Notes: generated by a model from the sequence alone, not told the origin. A stretch of DNA of 64,000 nucleotides from Cherax quadricarinatus (GCF_038502225.1 NC_091369.1:13778969-13842968); one strand, 5' to 3'; counted from the first letter of the stretch, positions 12,016 through 22,420 are shown. Program-made: numbers and translations.

Positions 12016-13449
12016 GCGACAAAGGAGAAGACAAGGAAGACAAGAAAGATAAGGAAGACAAGGAAGACAAGAAAGACAAGACAAGAAAGATAAGGAAGAC
12101 AAGAAAGATAAGGAAGACAAGGAAGACAAGAAAGATAAGGAAGACAAGGAAGATAAGGAAGACAAAGAAGACAAGATAGACAAGGAAGACAAGAAAGATA
12201 AGGAAGACAAAGAAGACAAGAAAGATAAGGAAGACAAGGAAGATAAGGAAGACAAGGAAGACAAGATACGGAAGACAAGGAAGACAATAAAGATAAGGAA
12301 GACAAGGAAGACAAGAAAGATAAGGAAGACAAGGAAGACAAGAAAGATAAGGAAGACAAGAAAGACAAGGAAGACAAGATAAGAAAGACAAGGAATACAA
12401 GATAAGGAAGACAAGGAAGACAAGACAAGGAAGACAAGAAAGATAAGGAAGACAAGTAATACAAGAAAGATAAGGAAGATAAGGAAGACAAAGAAGACAA
12501 GATAGACAAGACAAGAAAGATAAGGAAGACAAGGAAGACAAGAAAGATAAGGAAGACAAGGAAGATAAAGAAGACAAAGAAGACAAGATAGACAAGGAAG
12601 ACAAGAAAGATAAGGAAAACAAGAAAGATAAAGAAGACAAGGAAGACAAGAAAGACAAGGAAGACAAGGAAGACAAGAACGATAAGGAAGACAAGAAAGA
12701 CAAGGAAGACAAGATAAGAAAGACAAGGAATACAAGATAAGGAAGACAAGGAAGACAAGATAAGGAAGACAAGACAAGGAAGACAAGGAATACAAGAAAG
12801 ATAAGGAAGACAAAGAAGACAAGATAAGGAAGACAAGGAATACAAGAAAGATAAGGAAGACAAGAAAGACAAACAAGACAAGAAAGATAAGGAAGACAAG
12901 GAAGACAAGAAATACAAGAAAGATAAGGAAGACAAGGAAGACTAGAAAGATAAGGAAGATAAGGAAGACAAGGAAGACAAGAAAGATAAGGAAGACAAGA
13001 AAGACAAACAAGACAAGAAAGATAAGGAAGACAAGGAAGACAAGAAATACAAGAAAGATAAGGAAGACAATGAAGACTAGAAAGATAAGGAAGATAAGGA
13101 AGATAAGGAAGACAAGGAAGACAAGAAAGACAAGGAAGACAAGAAAGATAAGGAAGACAAGGAAGACTAGAAAGATAAGGAAGATAAGGAAGATAAGGAA
13201 GACAAGGAAGACAAGAAAAATAAGGAAGACAAGGAAGACTAGAAAGATAAGGAAGATAAGGAAGATAAGTAAGACAAGGAAGACAAGGAAGACAAGAAAG
13301 CTAAGGAAGACAAGGAAGACAAGAAAGACAAGGAAGACAAGAAAGATAAGAAAGATAAGGAAGACAAGAAAGACGAGGAAGACAAGAAAGACAAACAAGA
13401 CAAGGAAGACAAGGAAAACAAGGAAGACAAGACAGATAAGGAAGACAAG
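12016..13449. repeat. 1.4-kb purine array based on a 9-bp unit
   Basis: Strand-asymmetric array of 9-mers such as AAGGAAGAC and AAGAAAGAT in mixed order, nearly all purine on the plus strand. The very long minus-strand frames over it encode Leu/Ser/Phe/Val strings and are not genes. Higher-order repeats (for example the TAG-containing block near 13,075, 13,165 and 13,235) indicate later segmental duplications. Confidence 0.96.
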
Positions 13450-13452
13450 CGG

Positions 13453-13632
13453 TTCGGTTAGGTTAGGTTAGGTTAGGTAAGGTTCGTTAGGAAACATGAC
13501 ATGTGTTTCCTGACGCGGGTCTGAGGCAGATGATGACCCGCCGTAGGAGCTTTTGGTCATCTGACCGAGGCCTTCCACTGGCTTACCCCTCCACCCCTTT
13601 GAAAATTATGGTCATAGTGATAACCATTTCTT
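13453..13632 (+). repeat. TTAGG-headed dispersed repeat, copy 2
   Basis: Begins with GGTTAGGTTAGGTTAGG (arthropod telomere-type repeat) directly after the purine array. The body follows: AGGAAACATGACATGTGTTT, GATGACCCGCCG, TTTTGGTCATCTGACCGAGG, TGGCTTACCCCTCC. It ends near TATGGTCATAGTGATAACC. No coding capacity. Confidence 0.82.
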
Positions 13633-13764
13633 TTTTTGGAGGAAGAATATCAAGACTGCACCAGACAGGCACATGCAGACTATATTCTATAGTATTTAAC
13701 AAATCACCATTTCAACATGATTTTTTTTACAACTAACATTACACCCAACAAAGTCGAATTAATA

Positions 13765-14143
13765 ATGTATAATATACATTTTCTTGCTACTTTGTGGGAC
13801 AGAAACATCTGCAACACTAAGTTTTATTGGTATAATATACATTTTCTTGCTACTTTGTGGGACAGAAACATCTGCAACACTAAGTTTTATTGGTATAATA
13901 TACATTTTCTTGCTACTTTGTGGGACAGAAACATCTGCAACACTAAGTTTTATTGGTATAATATACATTTTCTTGCTACTTTGTGGGACAGAAACATCTG
14001 CAACACTAAGTTTTATTGGTATAATATACATTTTCTTGCTACTTTGTGGGACAGAAACATCTGCAACACTAAGTTTTATTGGTATAATATACATTTTCTT
14101 GCTACTTTGTTGGACAGAAACATCTGCAACACTAAGTTTTATT
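13765..14143. repeat. 63-bp minisatellite, 6 copies
   Basis: Six near-identical 63-bp units. Each contains ATACATTTTCTTGCTACTTT and CATCTGCAACACTAAG. Since 63 is a multiple of three and the unit lacks stops, several frames stay open through it, but none is a gene. The last unit continues directly into a foldback relic. Confidence 0.97.
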
Positions 14144-14380
14144 AATAGAAAGCCTCACCTGTGTTGCAAGAATCATCAGTTGAGTACATCAGTGAATTTT
14201 AGCACTAGAGACAGAAGAAGAGTAAGTCACATGGGGAACTAAGAATCTTTATTGACCAAATGTCTCGTCTGTGCTGCAGGCTTCATCCGTCGATTAAAAA
14301 GACATCAGCTCTGATAGAAGACGAAGCTGAGAGGTAGTTGATGTACTGAGTTCATCGGTCTTAGAGCAAGATAAGTCTTT
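14144..14380. mobile_element. foldback-element relic
   Basis: Keeps traces of the foldback family: TGTGTTGCAAGAATCATC, GAATCTTTATTGACCAAA, TGTGCTGCAGGCTTCATC. The palindrome is largely eroded. The left boundary is masked by the 63-bp array. Confidence 0.55.
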
Positions 14381-14444
14381 CAGCCTTAGTTGAGACTATA
14401 TATTCCTTTCTTTATAGCATATATTTTTAGCTCGAAAATATGAC

Positions 14445-14730
<286 letters not shown>

Positions 14731-14731
14731 A

Positions 14732-15056
14732 TGTCGTGCCGGATAGGTAAATCCGATCAACTAGGTAGAACTCATTTAAAATTAAGTTCTTTCTAAAAAA
14801 TTCTTTTACACGTTTAAAGATATATATTTTTTATTTATGTTCCTGTAAAAATTAATAATTTTGTACCAAAAGAACCTTAGAAAACTTACCTAACCTTATT
14901 ATAACCAGCGCAATTTAATCTAGCCTAAATATATTATAAATAAGCTTACAAACAAGCAAAATGAAATATATTTTTTTGGGTTAGGATTAGAATGATTTTT
15001 GCGAAATTAGAACGTTGCTATTTAAGCCAAAATCGAAACTTTTACTTATTCGGCAC

Positions 15057-15060
<4 letters not shown>
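14732..15060 (-). mobile_element. MITE M3, inverted copy
   Basis: Left end TGTCGTGCCGGATAGG, right end CTTATTCGGCACGACA, with an internal order inverted relative to M1. 329 bp. The left flank is TGTATA and the right flank is a CA array that continues the final ACA of the TIR. Confidence 0.88.
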
Positions 15061-15103
<43 letters not shown>

Positions 15104-15137
15104 GCTGTTACTCGACCCCTGCAAACATAACTAGGCG

Positions 15138-15222
<85 letters not shown>
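15061..15222. repeat. two (CA)n microsatellites
   Basis: CA at 15,061-15,100 and 15,141-15,222, separated by 40 bp that include CGAGTACACAC. The first begins at the MITE M3 TIR. Confidence 0.97.
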
Positions 15223-15226
<4 letters not shown>

Positions 15227-15529
15227 TCTTAGAGAGCACACCATAACCACACAAACCTCTCCCAGCAACCACTGGTACAATCAGCCCACGGAAAAGAGTT
15301 TTTCTTTCCCCAAGAGCGAAAGAGATAATGGTGTGTGGACGTGAGGCGCATCCTGCAGTAGCCGCTGGGGCAGTTGGCCGCCACTCGCAGAGTCTCCGCC
15401 AAAGACCTTCACCCACCCTCCAACACTTTGACATTCAGCTGGGAAAAATATTTCTGCGAGATTAGTTTTGGCAGGATGTCGCCGCTTGAGTTAACAAGGT
15501 GGTCTGGAACTGGTGGTCTGGAACTGTAA

Positions 15530-15712
15530 ACAAGGGAGCCTGGGAGAGTTAACAGAGCAGCCTCGGAGATTTAACAGAGGAGCCTGGAAGGCTTAACAGA
15601 GCAGTCTGGGATATTTAACAGAGGAGCCTGGAAGGCTTAACAGAGCTACCTGGAAGACTTAACAGAGCAGCCTGAAAGATTTAACAGAGGAGCCTGGAAG
15701 ACTTAACAGAAT
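15530..15712. repeat. ~22-bp tandem repeat, about 8 copies
   Basis: Imperfect units like GAGCCTGGAAGACTTAACAG. Bases 15,223-15,529 before it and 15,713-15,849 after it show nothing I can name. Confidence 0.85.
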
Positions 15713-15849
15713 ACTGTTAATACTTAATTCCTCATTTCCTCATTCACTCTGTTTATTACATCTACTTTGGTATTCTTTATTGCCAGGTACAACAGGCCTT
15801 TTAAAAGGACCTCTCTGTTACTTATCAATAAATGGATTACCAGGTGAAA

Positions 15850-15930
15850 GTGTCCCTCCACCTGCTTCCTGCATTCACCTAACAATAAACAGGTACCTGG
15901 GTGTTAGTGTCCTAACACCGTTGATAATGC
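15850..15930 (+). repeat. fragment of tRNA-SINE tail
   Basis: Contains CACCTAACAATAAACAGGTA and CCTGGGTGTTAGTG, the tail block of the SINEs at 41.1, 54.3 and 55.5 kb. The tRNA-like head is missing. Confidence 0.5.
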
Positions 15931-15989
15931 AACCTAACAAGGCCATTGTTCATCGGTGTTGATTTCTGAGGGTAGAATCTCGAGGAGTG

Positions 15990-16125
15990 GTTTGTGCGTT
16001 GGAGTGCGTGGAACCAGCAGTAACAGCCTGGCTGACCAAGTCCTGATCCGCCGGGAGGTCTGGTCGAAGACTGAGCCGCGGGGGCGTTGACCCCTGGAGC
16101 GACCTCCAGGTAGATTCCAGGTAGA
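15990..16125 (+). mobile_element. family L dispersed repeat
   Basis: Shares GTAACAGCCTGG, CCTGATCCGCCGGGAGG, GCCGCGGGGGCGTTGACCCC and CTCCAGGTAGA with the other L copies. More diverged than the copy at 58.45 kb. Confidence 0.72.
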
Positions 16126-16238
16126 ACTGGCATTTGAATAAGCTTTACCGGGCGACTGCTCACCATGCAAATTGAAAGTTGTAAAAAAATGATGCTGAAT
16201 CTCTTATTTTAAGAAGCCAAGAGTTCTTGGTCTGTAAA

Positions 16239-16239
16239 T

Positions 16240-16320
<81 letters not shown>

Positions 16321-16705
16321 ATAACAGCGGCAATAATAGTAGTGAAAATAGTAATAGGAGTAGTAGTGAAAATAATAATAGTAGTAGTAGTAATAGTGGT
16401 GATAGTGGAAGTTGTAATAGTAGTAGTAATGGTGGTGGTAGTAGCATTAGTAGTAGTGATGGTAGCAGCAGTATTAGTAACAGCAGTAGCAGTGATAGTG
16501 GTAGTAGCAGCAATAGTAGTTGTAGTGGTGGTGTTAGTAGTAGTAGTAGAGGAGGTAGTAATAGCAGTAGTAGTAGTATTAGTTGTAGTAGTAGTAGTAG
16601 TAGTAGTAGTAGTCGGGGTGGTAGAAATAATAGCAACAGTAGTAGTAATAGCAGCAATAGTAGTAGTATTAGTAGAAGAGGTAGTAGTAGTACTAGTAGT
16701 ATTTT
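16239..16705. repeat. compound ATT/AGT trinucleotide array
   Basis: (ATT)n at 16,239-16,280 grades into a 420-bp degenerate AGT-type array with AAT, GGT and AGC variants. The poly-Ser and poly-Val/Leu frames across it are artefacts. It ends at a GCGCTT-family fragment, so it looks like a long, mutated form of that retroposon's trinucleotide tail. Confidence 0.93.
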
Positions 16706-16790
16706 TTCATGGGGAGCAATAAACCCGTATGGTCACAGAGCGCCTGCATGGAGAAATGGGAAGCAATCACCTTCTTTCCAAGAAAGGAAG
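16706..16790 (-). mobile_element. (AAT)n-tailed retroposon fragment
   Basis: AATAAACCCGTATGGTCACA and GCGCCTGCATGG correspond to the body next to the trinucleotide tail in the copies at 54.9 and 26.3 kb. Confidence 0.55.
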
Positions 16791-16843
16791 GATATGTTAA
16801 ATTCTTTCATCCGAGAACTCCTTCACTTGTGCCTTGGAGCCTC

Positions 16844-16844
<1 letters not shown>

Positions 16845-16892
<48 letters not shown>
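16845..16892. repeat. (GA)n microsatellite
   Basis: GA run followed by GACA repeats. Between 16,950 and 16,995 there are three copies of a short GCAACTGCAGACTT motif. The rest to 17,144 is unrecognised. Confidence 0.97.
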
Positions 16893-16906
<14 letters not shown>

Positions 16907-17140
16907 GCAGACAGAGGCGGAGGAAGAACAAGGACAAGGGTGTCACGTACCTGCAGACATGCAACTGCAGACTTGCAACTGCAGACTTGCAACTCCCATC
17001 TGTGCTTCTTCTCCGTCAACTTTTAATTGGGTCCGCGATGGAAACTTCAAGTGTTTCCAATTGTCTTTCCAAATCACGTGTGCCTTCTGGACCTGGTGGT
17101 CCACGAGAGGGAGATTTATAGAGGGAGAAGGGGAGAAGGG

Positions 17141-17144
<4 letters not shown>

Positions 17145-17194
<50 letters not shown>
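17145..17194. repeat. (GA)n microsatellite
   Basis: GA array abutting the left end of foldback family 2 (GCCCGCACATGAGAG). Confidence 0.97.
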
Positions 17195-17198
<4 letters not shown>

Positions 17199-17385
17199 GC
17201 ACATGAGAGAAAGAAACTTAGGACGACGTTTAGGTCCGACCTGGACCATTGACTAGTTACTCGATAGTGTGTTTAATGCTTCAAGTGGGACCGAAACGTC
17301 GTCGTAAGCTCCTCTCCCTTATGTGCGGGTTATAATTATTTGAGAGTTGTTCCAGTTACGGTATTGTGCTTTTTATTCTTTGAGA
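17195..17385. mobile_element. foldback element, family 2
   Basis: The left arm has CCCGCACATGAGAG and GACGACGTTTAGGTCC. The right arm has GGGACCGAAACGTCGTCG and CTCTCCCTTATGTGCGGG, its inverted counterpart. A related right arm is at 58,735-58,870. Non-coding. Arms are interrupted by mismatches. Confidence 0.75.
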
Positions 17386-17689
17386 GAGAAAGATACAAAG
17401 AGAGACTCAGTAGTGACCTGTAGGAAGGCATAGTTACTTGTCAACCCATTGGCCATGTTGGATCATCTGACTACAAGACTGTACTGAAAACAACAAAGAT
17501 CCCAACGGAACGAGGACTTACCCACGTACAACTTGGCTGTGGGTAAGAGGAAACTGGCCAGTCCTTTGCTTTGAGCTCGCCACCTCCGATTAGAATGCTT
17601 TTCCCCAAGGTAATGTCGACAGCCAAGTGAATGCCTTCATCTGACACATTCTTAATCGACGACAAGAACACATCCCTCGCTGGCAGTAT

Positions 17690-19497
17690 GAGACGAATCC
17701 TACAGATCAGCATTGGTTCCGCTTTCGTTGTAGAAAGGCTGCTATTGCTAAGTACTAGCTTGGAGGAGATGTATGAGTCATCCCTCTATCTATAACAGGA
17801 ACCTACACAGGCAAGCCTGTAGGCATGTGGGTAAAGCTCCTGATCCAGCAAGGAACCCTCCTTGGCTAGCTGCAAGAACTGTGTTTAAGTTGTCAGTGGT
17901 GACAATAAAGTAGGAGGAGGAGGTGTATCTTCTTAAATCGCTGGACAAGAAAAGGCTGTGGGTTCAGATAAATTGAGCCCAAGATTGCTGAGTAGATGTG
18001 CAGACCAGCTATCAGCACCTCTAACTTGCATCTATCAGCAGTGCCTAGCAGTGTAAATGGCCTCCTCTGGAAAGAGACAACTGTAGCCCCTGTTCACAAA
18101 AAGGAAAGCAGAGTAGAAATCAGCAACTACAGACCAGTGTCACTTCTGTCAATCACTGGCAAGATCCTTGAGACAATAATCTCACGGCAGACGACAGAGT
18201 TTTTCGACTACAACTCATTTATTCGTGACTGTCAATATGACTTCAGAAAAGGTTTCTCTGTTGCTGATCTGTTGATAATGTTGTTAATCCTTTCCACTTT
18301 GCTACACCAGACACCGGATGAATCCAAAGTCAGCTGTGTAGTAACACTGGACATTGCTGGTGCTTTCGACCCGAGTATGGCGCTAGGGACTCTTGGCAAA
18401 ACTGTAAGCACTGGGAGCTGCAGACTCTACACTATGTCTCCTCAGTGATTACCTTCAAATCATAGTTCTCGACGGGAGAGAGTCAGCAAGATAATCTTAT
18501 TGGCGCAATCGTTCCACAGGGAAGTATACTTGGGCCATTGTTATGGAATCTACTTCACCGATCTTCTTCATCTCATCCCAGAATCCCATGCATATGCAGA
18601 CGACTATACTCTGACATATATTTTTCCAAGAGAAGAAATGCCAGTTGCCTTAAGCTACATCAATCATCAGCTTACAGGTAAATCAACCTCGGGTAAATAA
18701 TAGCAGGTCACATTTGCTCCTGATAAAACACCATGATGGTAATGCACCATGCACCATGATGGTAATGCCGGAACAATGGTAAGAATGAAAGGGAGAGTGT
18801 TGGTATCCAGGAAGTTAGCTGATATCCTTGGGGTGAAATTTGACTCTCAAGTAACTATAAAGAACGACGTTGTAAATCTTTCAGACAAGGCGGCGAGGAA
18901 GCTTACAGCACCTCGACGTATCTCGCATCTGCTTGATAGTAGAGGTTACAAGACTCTGTATAAGGCACAAGTACGCTCACACATCGAGTATGCTCCACTT
19001 TTTTGGACTGCGTGCTCAACATCTCATCTGCGACTTCTAGACAGAATAGAGAACAGAGCAAGACGACTTATCTCTCGCCTGGACCCAGCCTGGATAGATC
19101 TGCCCTTTCAGCACAGGAGGGATGTGGGTGGCCTTACCGTTATGTTTAAGGCCAATATAGTCAAAGTACCACACTTGGTTACACTTCGAGGAGAGCGAGA
19201 AGTGAGCTTCTACACAACAAGACCGGCAGCAAGCATCAGCTTCACTATGGATGTAACCTTGTCCAGAACATCACTTCTTCTGAGATCATTTATTCCCAGG
19301 ATGACTCGAGTCTGGAACATGTTCGTACAGCATAATGATATAAGTGAAATAAAGTCAGTTGATCAGATGAAAATGTTGGCCCACAGATGGCTCCAACTTC
19401 ATCCTACTTCATCCTTGTATGTCTCATAACAATAAAAAAAGGTTTTCAAATAAGGTGATGTAGACAAAAGCTCTTAGCTTGTAAATAAAGTTAGGAA
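17690..19497 (+). pseudogene. LINE type 2 reverse-transcriptase relic
   Basis: Plus-strand non-LTR RT, clade not certain. Around 18,060-18,170 it reads a val-ala-pro-val-his-lys-lys block followed by asn-tyr-arg-pro-val-ser-leu-leu-ser. Near 18,350 it reads thr-leu-asp-ile-ala-gly-ala-phe-asp. After a frame break near 18,440 comes val-pro-gln-gly-ser and a catalytic Tyr-Ala-Asp-Asp (about 18,593-18,604). A stop at 18,698-18,700 and another shift precede an open C-terminal stretch at 18,749-19,429. That stretch includes the asp-leu-pro-phe-gln-his-arg-arg-asp-val-gly-gly box and ends at a natural-looking stop. The 3' UTR (AAAAGCTCTTAGCTTGTAAA) matches 11,640-11,820. 5' truncated and broken. 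Bases 17,386-17,690 upstream are unrecognised. Confidence 0.85.
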
Positions 19498-19506
19498 TCC
19501 TGTGTA

Positions 19507-19507
<1 letters not shown>

Positions 19508-19560
<53 letters not shown>
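19508..19560. repeat. (GA)n microsatellite
   Basis: Starts a few bases after the LINE type 2 3' end, as at 11,819. Bases 19,561-19,837 hold nothing recognisable. Confidence 0.97.
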
Positions 19561-19563
<3 letters not shown>

Positions 19564-19837
19564 CAGATTGACAGACAAACAAGAAAAATAGAACATTAGA
19601 TATATTTCGGTCGTAGCGTGATCCGGGTAAGGTAGCCCCAGATCGCATAACCCCAGCTCCTGTACTTCTATGAACGCGATAGGAATAATACATAGTGGGC
19701 CATAAACTTCTCAGAAACTTAACATTAACGCTGAAGATGTGAAGCGAGTCAGAACAGACATTCACAAATTATCACATGGAAACTAATACCCCAATTTATT
19801 CAATAAAAATGGCAAATTAGGACCTATATAGGTAGGG

Positions 19838-20345
19838 CTAAGATATCTTTATCATGAAAGAGAAATCCAATGTGTGATGGGATCCATAACAATTGTACAT
19901 TAATTCCTTTGCCCTGGATTTTTGAGTATATATACCTGGTTCCCCAATGGTCTTATTGTTGGAGTCATTATATGACTCAAGAGCCTTCAATGTTGACACA
20001 GAATCAGTAATGATAGAGTCAAGCTCAGTGTCGTAAGTTAGCTTTAGCGCCATTAGGACTGCAAACAATTCAGTTGGCAGTATAGACGCCCAGTTGTTAA
20101 TTCTTATGCCTGACTCAACAGTGTTGTTATCGTTCTTAACTAGGGAGGTGGCAACAAGAGCAGCTGCAGCCCTGCCAGAAGACTCTTGTTTAGATCCATC
20201 AGTGTATATAACTTGTGATAAATTACTACTAGCTAGGCGAGAAATTTCTTCTTGAGCAGTTGCTTGAACAGACACTGTATCTGCTGGGAATAAACTACTT
20301 TCCTTTGTAACAGCTGTATGGACAAGACAGACCAAGAAATAAAAG
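19838..20345 (-). pseudogene. LINE-type RNase H domain remnant
   Basis: The minus-strand frame from about 20,345 to the stop at 19,838 contains an RNase H fold signature. It reads ile-tyr-thr-Asp-gly-ser-lys (about 20,190-20,215), a pro-thr-Glu-leu-phe-ala-val-leu-met-ala block (about 20,065-20,090) and ile-ile-thr-Asp-ser (about 20,000-20,015). These supply three of the acidic catalytic residues in the usual order and spacing. The later acidic residue is not evident. RNase H is known in I-like and related LINE clades; which one supplied this is not clear. Upstream the frame runs into a minisatellite, so it is a fragment. It is inverted relative to the adjacent LINE type 2. Confidence 0.78.
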
Positions 20346-20359
20346 CTCTTTCTTTTTCG

Positions 20360-20877
20360 ACCTTCACTCCCTGTCCCCCACTTCCTGTCCTCCACTTCCT
20401 GTCCTCCACTTCCTGTCCTCCATTTCCTGCCCTCCACTTCCTGTTCTCCACTTCCTGTCCTCCACTTCCTGTCCTCCACTTCCTGTCCTCCACTCCATGT
20501 CCTCCACTCCCTGTCCTCCACTCTCTGTTCTTCCCTCCCTGTCCTCCACTCCATTCCACAACCTCCACTCAACACCCTCCCTTCCCCATCCACCACTTCC
20601 CACCCTCCACTCCCCACCCACCACTCCCCACCTTCCACTCCCCACCCTCCATTCCCCACCCACCACTCCCCACCCACCACTCGACACACACCACTCCCCA
20701 CACACCACTCGACACACACCACTCCCCACCCACCACTCCCCACACACCACTCCCCACCCACCATTCCCCACCCACCACTCCCCACCCACCACTCGACACA
20801 CACCACTCCCCACACACCACTCGACACACACCACTCCCCACCCACCACTCCCCACACACCACTCCCCACACACCACT
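20360..20877. repeat. pyrimidine-rich compound minisatellite
   Basis: Two blocks. 20,365-20,560 is built on CCTCCACTTCCTGTC (15 bp). 20,570-20,877 is built on CCACTCCCCACCCA and CCACTCGACACACA (14 bp). Long Pro/Ser/Thr/His and Gly/Trp/Glu frames are artefacts. Bases 20,878-21,275 are unrecognised. Confidence 0.95.
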
Positions 20878-21275
20878 TACAACGCTGACAGAAACAATAT
20901 ATTCTTCTCTGTCATGCTGAAATCGCTGCATCGAAATTTAATTAGAAAACAGAAATGTAGTTCCTAATTATTTTTGTATTGTTCCTTATCATAACCCATT
21001 TCTGGCATCTAACACTAAAACTAATACACTAGTACACTAATCCTTGCTTAATGAGTTGATGTTATTTAGTTAATGGGGGTTTAAATTCTATCGACTACAC
21101 GAGGGTCAAGCTGTATGTAACCTGTTTACCACTTATCATCAATACTTTAATCTATAAGATAGTAATTAAACTCTAAGTGTAAGTGTAGTGAGGTATTCAA
21201 GCCACTTATTATATGTACTTAAATTAATGAGCGTATTGTTGTTGAAGATGGTATAAAATACTGGCAAGTTGACAA

Positions 21276-21727
21276 GACATGTGCAGTAGCTGGACACATG
21301 TTCAGCAGTTGGACACATGTACAGCAACTGGACACATATGCAGCAGCTGGACACATGTGCAGCAGCTGGACACATGTTCAGCAGTTGGACACATGTTCAG
21401 CAGTTGGACACATGTGCAGCAGCTGGACACATGTGCAGCAGCTGGACACATGTGCAGCAGCTGGACACATGTGCAGCAGTTGGACACATGTACAACAGCT
21501 GGACGCATGTGCAGCAGCTGGACACATGTACAGCAGCTGGACACATGTGCAGCAGCTGGACACATGTGTAGCAGCTGGACACATTTACAGCAGCAGGACA
21601 CATGTGCAGCAGTTGGACACATGTGCAGCAGCTGGACACATGTGCAGCAGCTAGACACATGTGCAGCAGCTGGACACATGTGCAGCAGCTGGACACATAT
21701 ACAGCAGCTGGACACATGTCCAGCAGC
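21276..21727. repeat. 19-bp minisatellite made from a foldback terminus
   Basis: About 24 copies of the 19-bp unit GTGCAGCAGCTGGACACAT. The array ends in CAGCTGGGTATATTTACTGT and then GAAACGTTTCGTC. That is the normal order of a foldback element's left end (ACATGTGCAACAGTTGGGTA in intact copies). The unit is thus an expanded piece of the terminal repeat. Confidence 0.95.
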
Positions 21728-21885
21728 TGGGTATATTTACTGTTGAAACGTTTCGTCTTCACAGAAGGCTTTCACAGTCAAAAATACACCTGCTGCCTCT
21801 ATATCTGACTGCAGAAGCCTACTGTATAGGCCAAACATTGCAACAATAAAGATACCCAACTGTTGCACATGTGTCTTCCTCATCA
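21728..21885. mobile_element. foldback element with expanded left end
   Basis: GTTGAAACGTTTCGTCTTC leads to a central spacer, then GAAGCCTACTGTATAGGCC and the right end ATAAAGATACCCAACTGTTG-CACATGTGTC. The right end is the inverse complement of the unit amplified at 21,276-21,727. Bases 21,886-22,060 are unrecognised. Confidence 0.8.
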
Positions 21886-22061
21886 ACCTATTGCTTCCTG
21901 TGGAAGTGACGGATACAGGTTCCTGGGGAGCGATGTTGGTTGCAATATCAATTGAAAGACATCCAAATGGTGGGGTTTTCTTGTCTCTTCCGGGAAGACC
22001 AAACCACAAATTGACTAAAACTTACAGCATTGCTGAACAAGGTTTCCCTTCTTGTTCCAAA

Positions 22062-22106
22062 GAACTTGAAGTCCCAGAAGACTAGGCCTTCTGGGACTTC
22101 AAGTTC
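22062..22106. repeat. perfect 19-bp hairpin, 7-base loop
   Basis: Left arm GAACTTGAAGTCCCAGAAG (22,062-22,080), loop ACTAGGC, right arm CTTCTGGGACTTCAAGTTC (22,088-22,106), no mismatch. It is not part of the foldback element starting at 22,161. Confidence 0.95.
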
Positions 22107-22160
22107 CTCAAGATGGTTCTTCTCCAGACTCGCCACATTCTCCGACGTAAAGCGTGAATG

Positions 22161-22420
22161 AAGAATTGAGACACTTATGCAACATATGAGAATCTTTATT
22201 GAAGAAACGTTTCGCCACACAGTGGCTTCTTCAGTCTTATGCAAAGCAGGAAGGTATAAGGAGAGGAGGAGTTGAGGTAATCAGTCCCTCAGCCTGGAGT
22301 CGATTACGTCAACACCTCATCTCCTTATACCTTCCTACTTTGTACAAGACTGATGAAGCCACTGTGTGGCGAAACGTTTCTTCAATAGATTCCCATATGT
22401 TGCATAAGTGTCTCAATTCT
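22161..22420. mobile_element. near-complete foldback element
   Basis: 260-bp almost fully palindromic element. The left end is AAGAATTGAGACACTTATGC and the right end GCATAAGTGTCTCAATTCTT. Each arm then has the conserved GAAACGTTTCGCCACACAG / CTGTGTGGCGAAACGTTTC block and a TCAGTC/GACTGA step. Arms are about 110 bp with few mismatches around a short centre. No coding frame. I recall this element type as very common in crayfish, but the sequence alone supports only a foldback/MITE-like structure. Confidence 0.88.

Noticed and set aside
12010..13398. 462-codon minus-strand open frame (and neighbours of 273 and 330 codons)
   Set aside because: It lies wholly in the 9-bp purine array. The frame is Leu/Val/Phe/Ser repetition and several phases are open together.
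16227..16847. poly-Ser protein of about 200 codons
   Set aside because: It is the AGT trinucleotide array. The opposite strand and other phases are equally open (poly-Leu, poly-Val).
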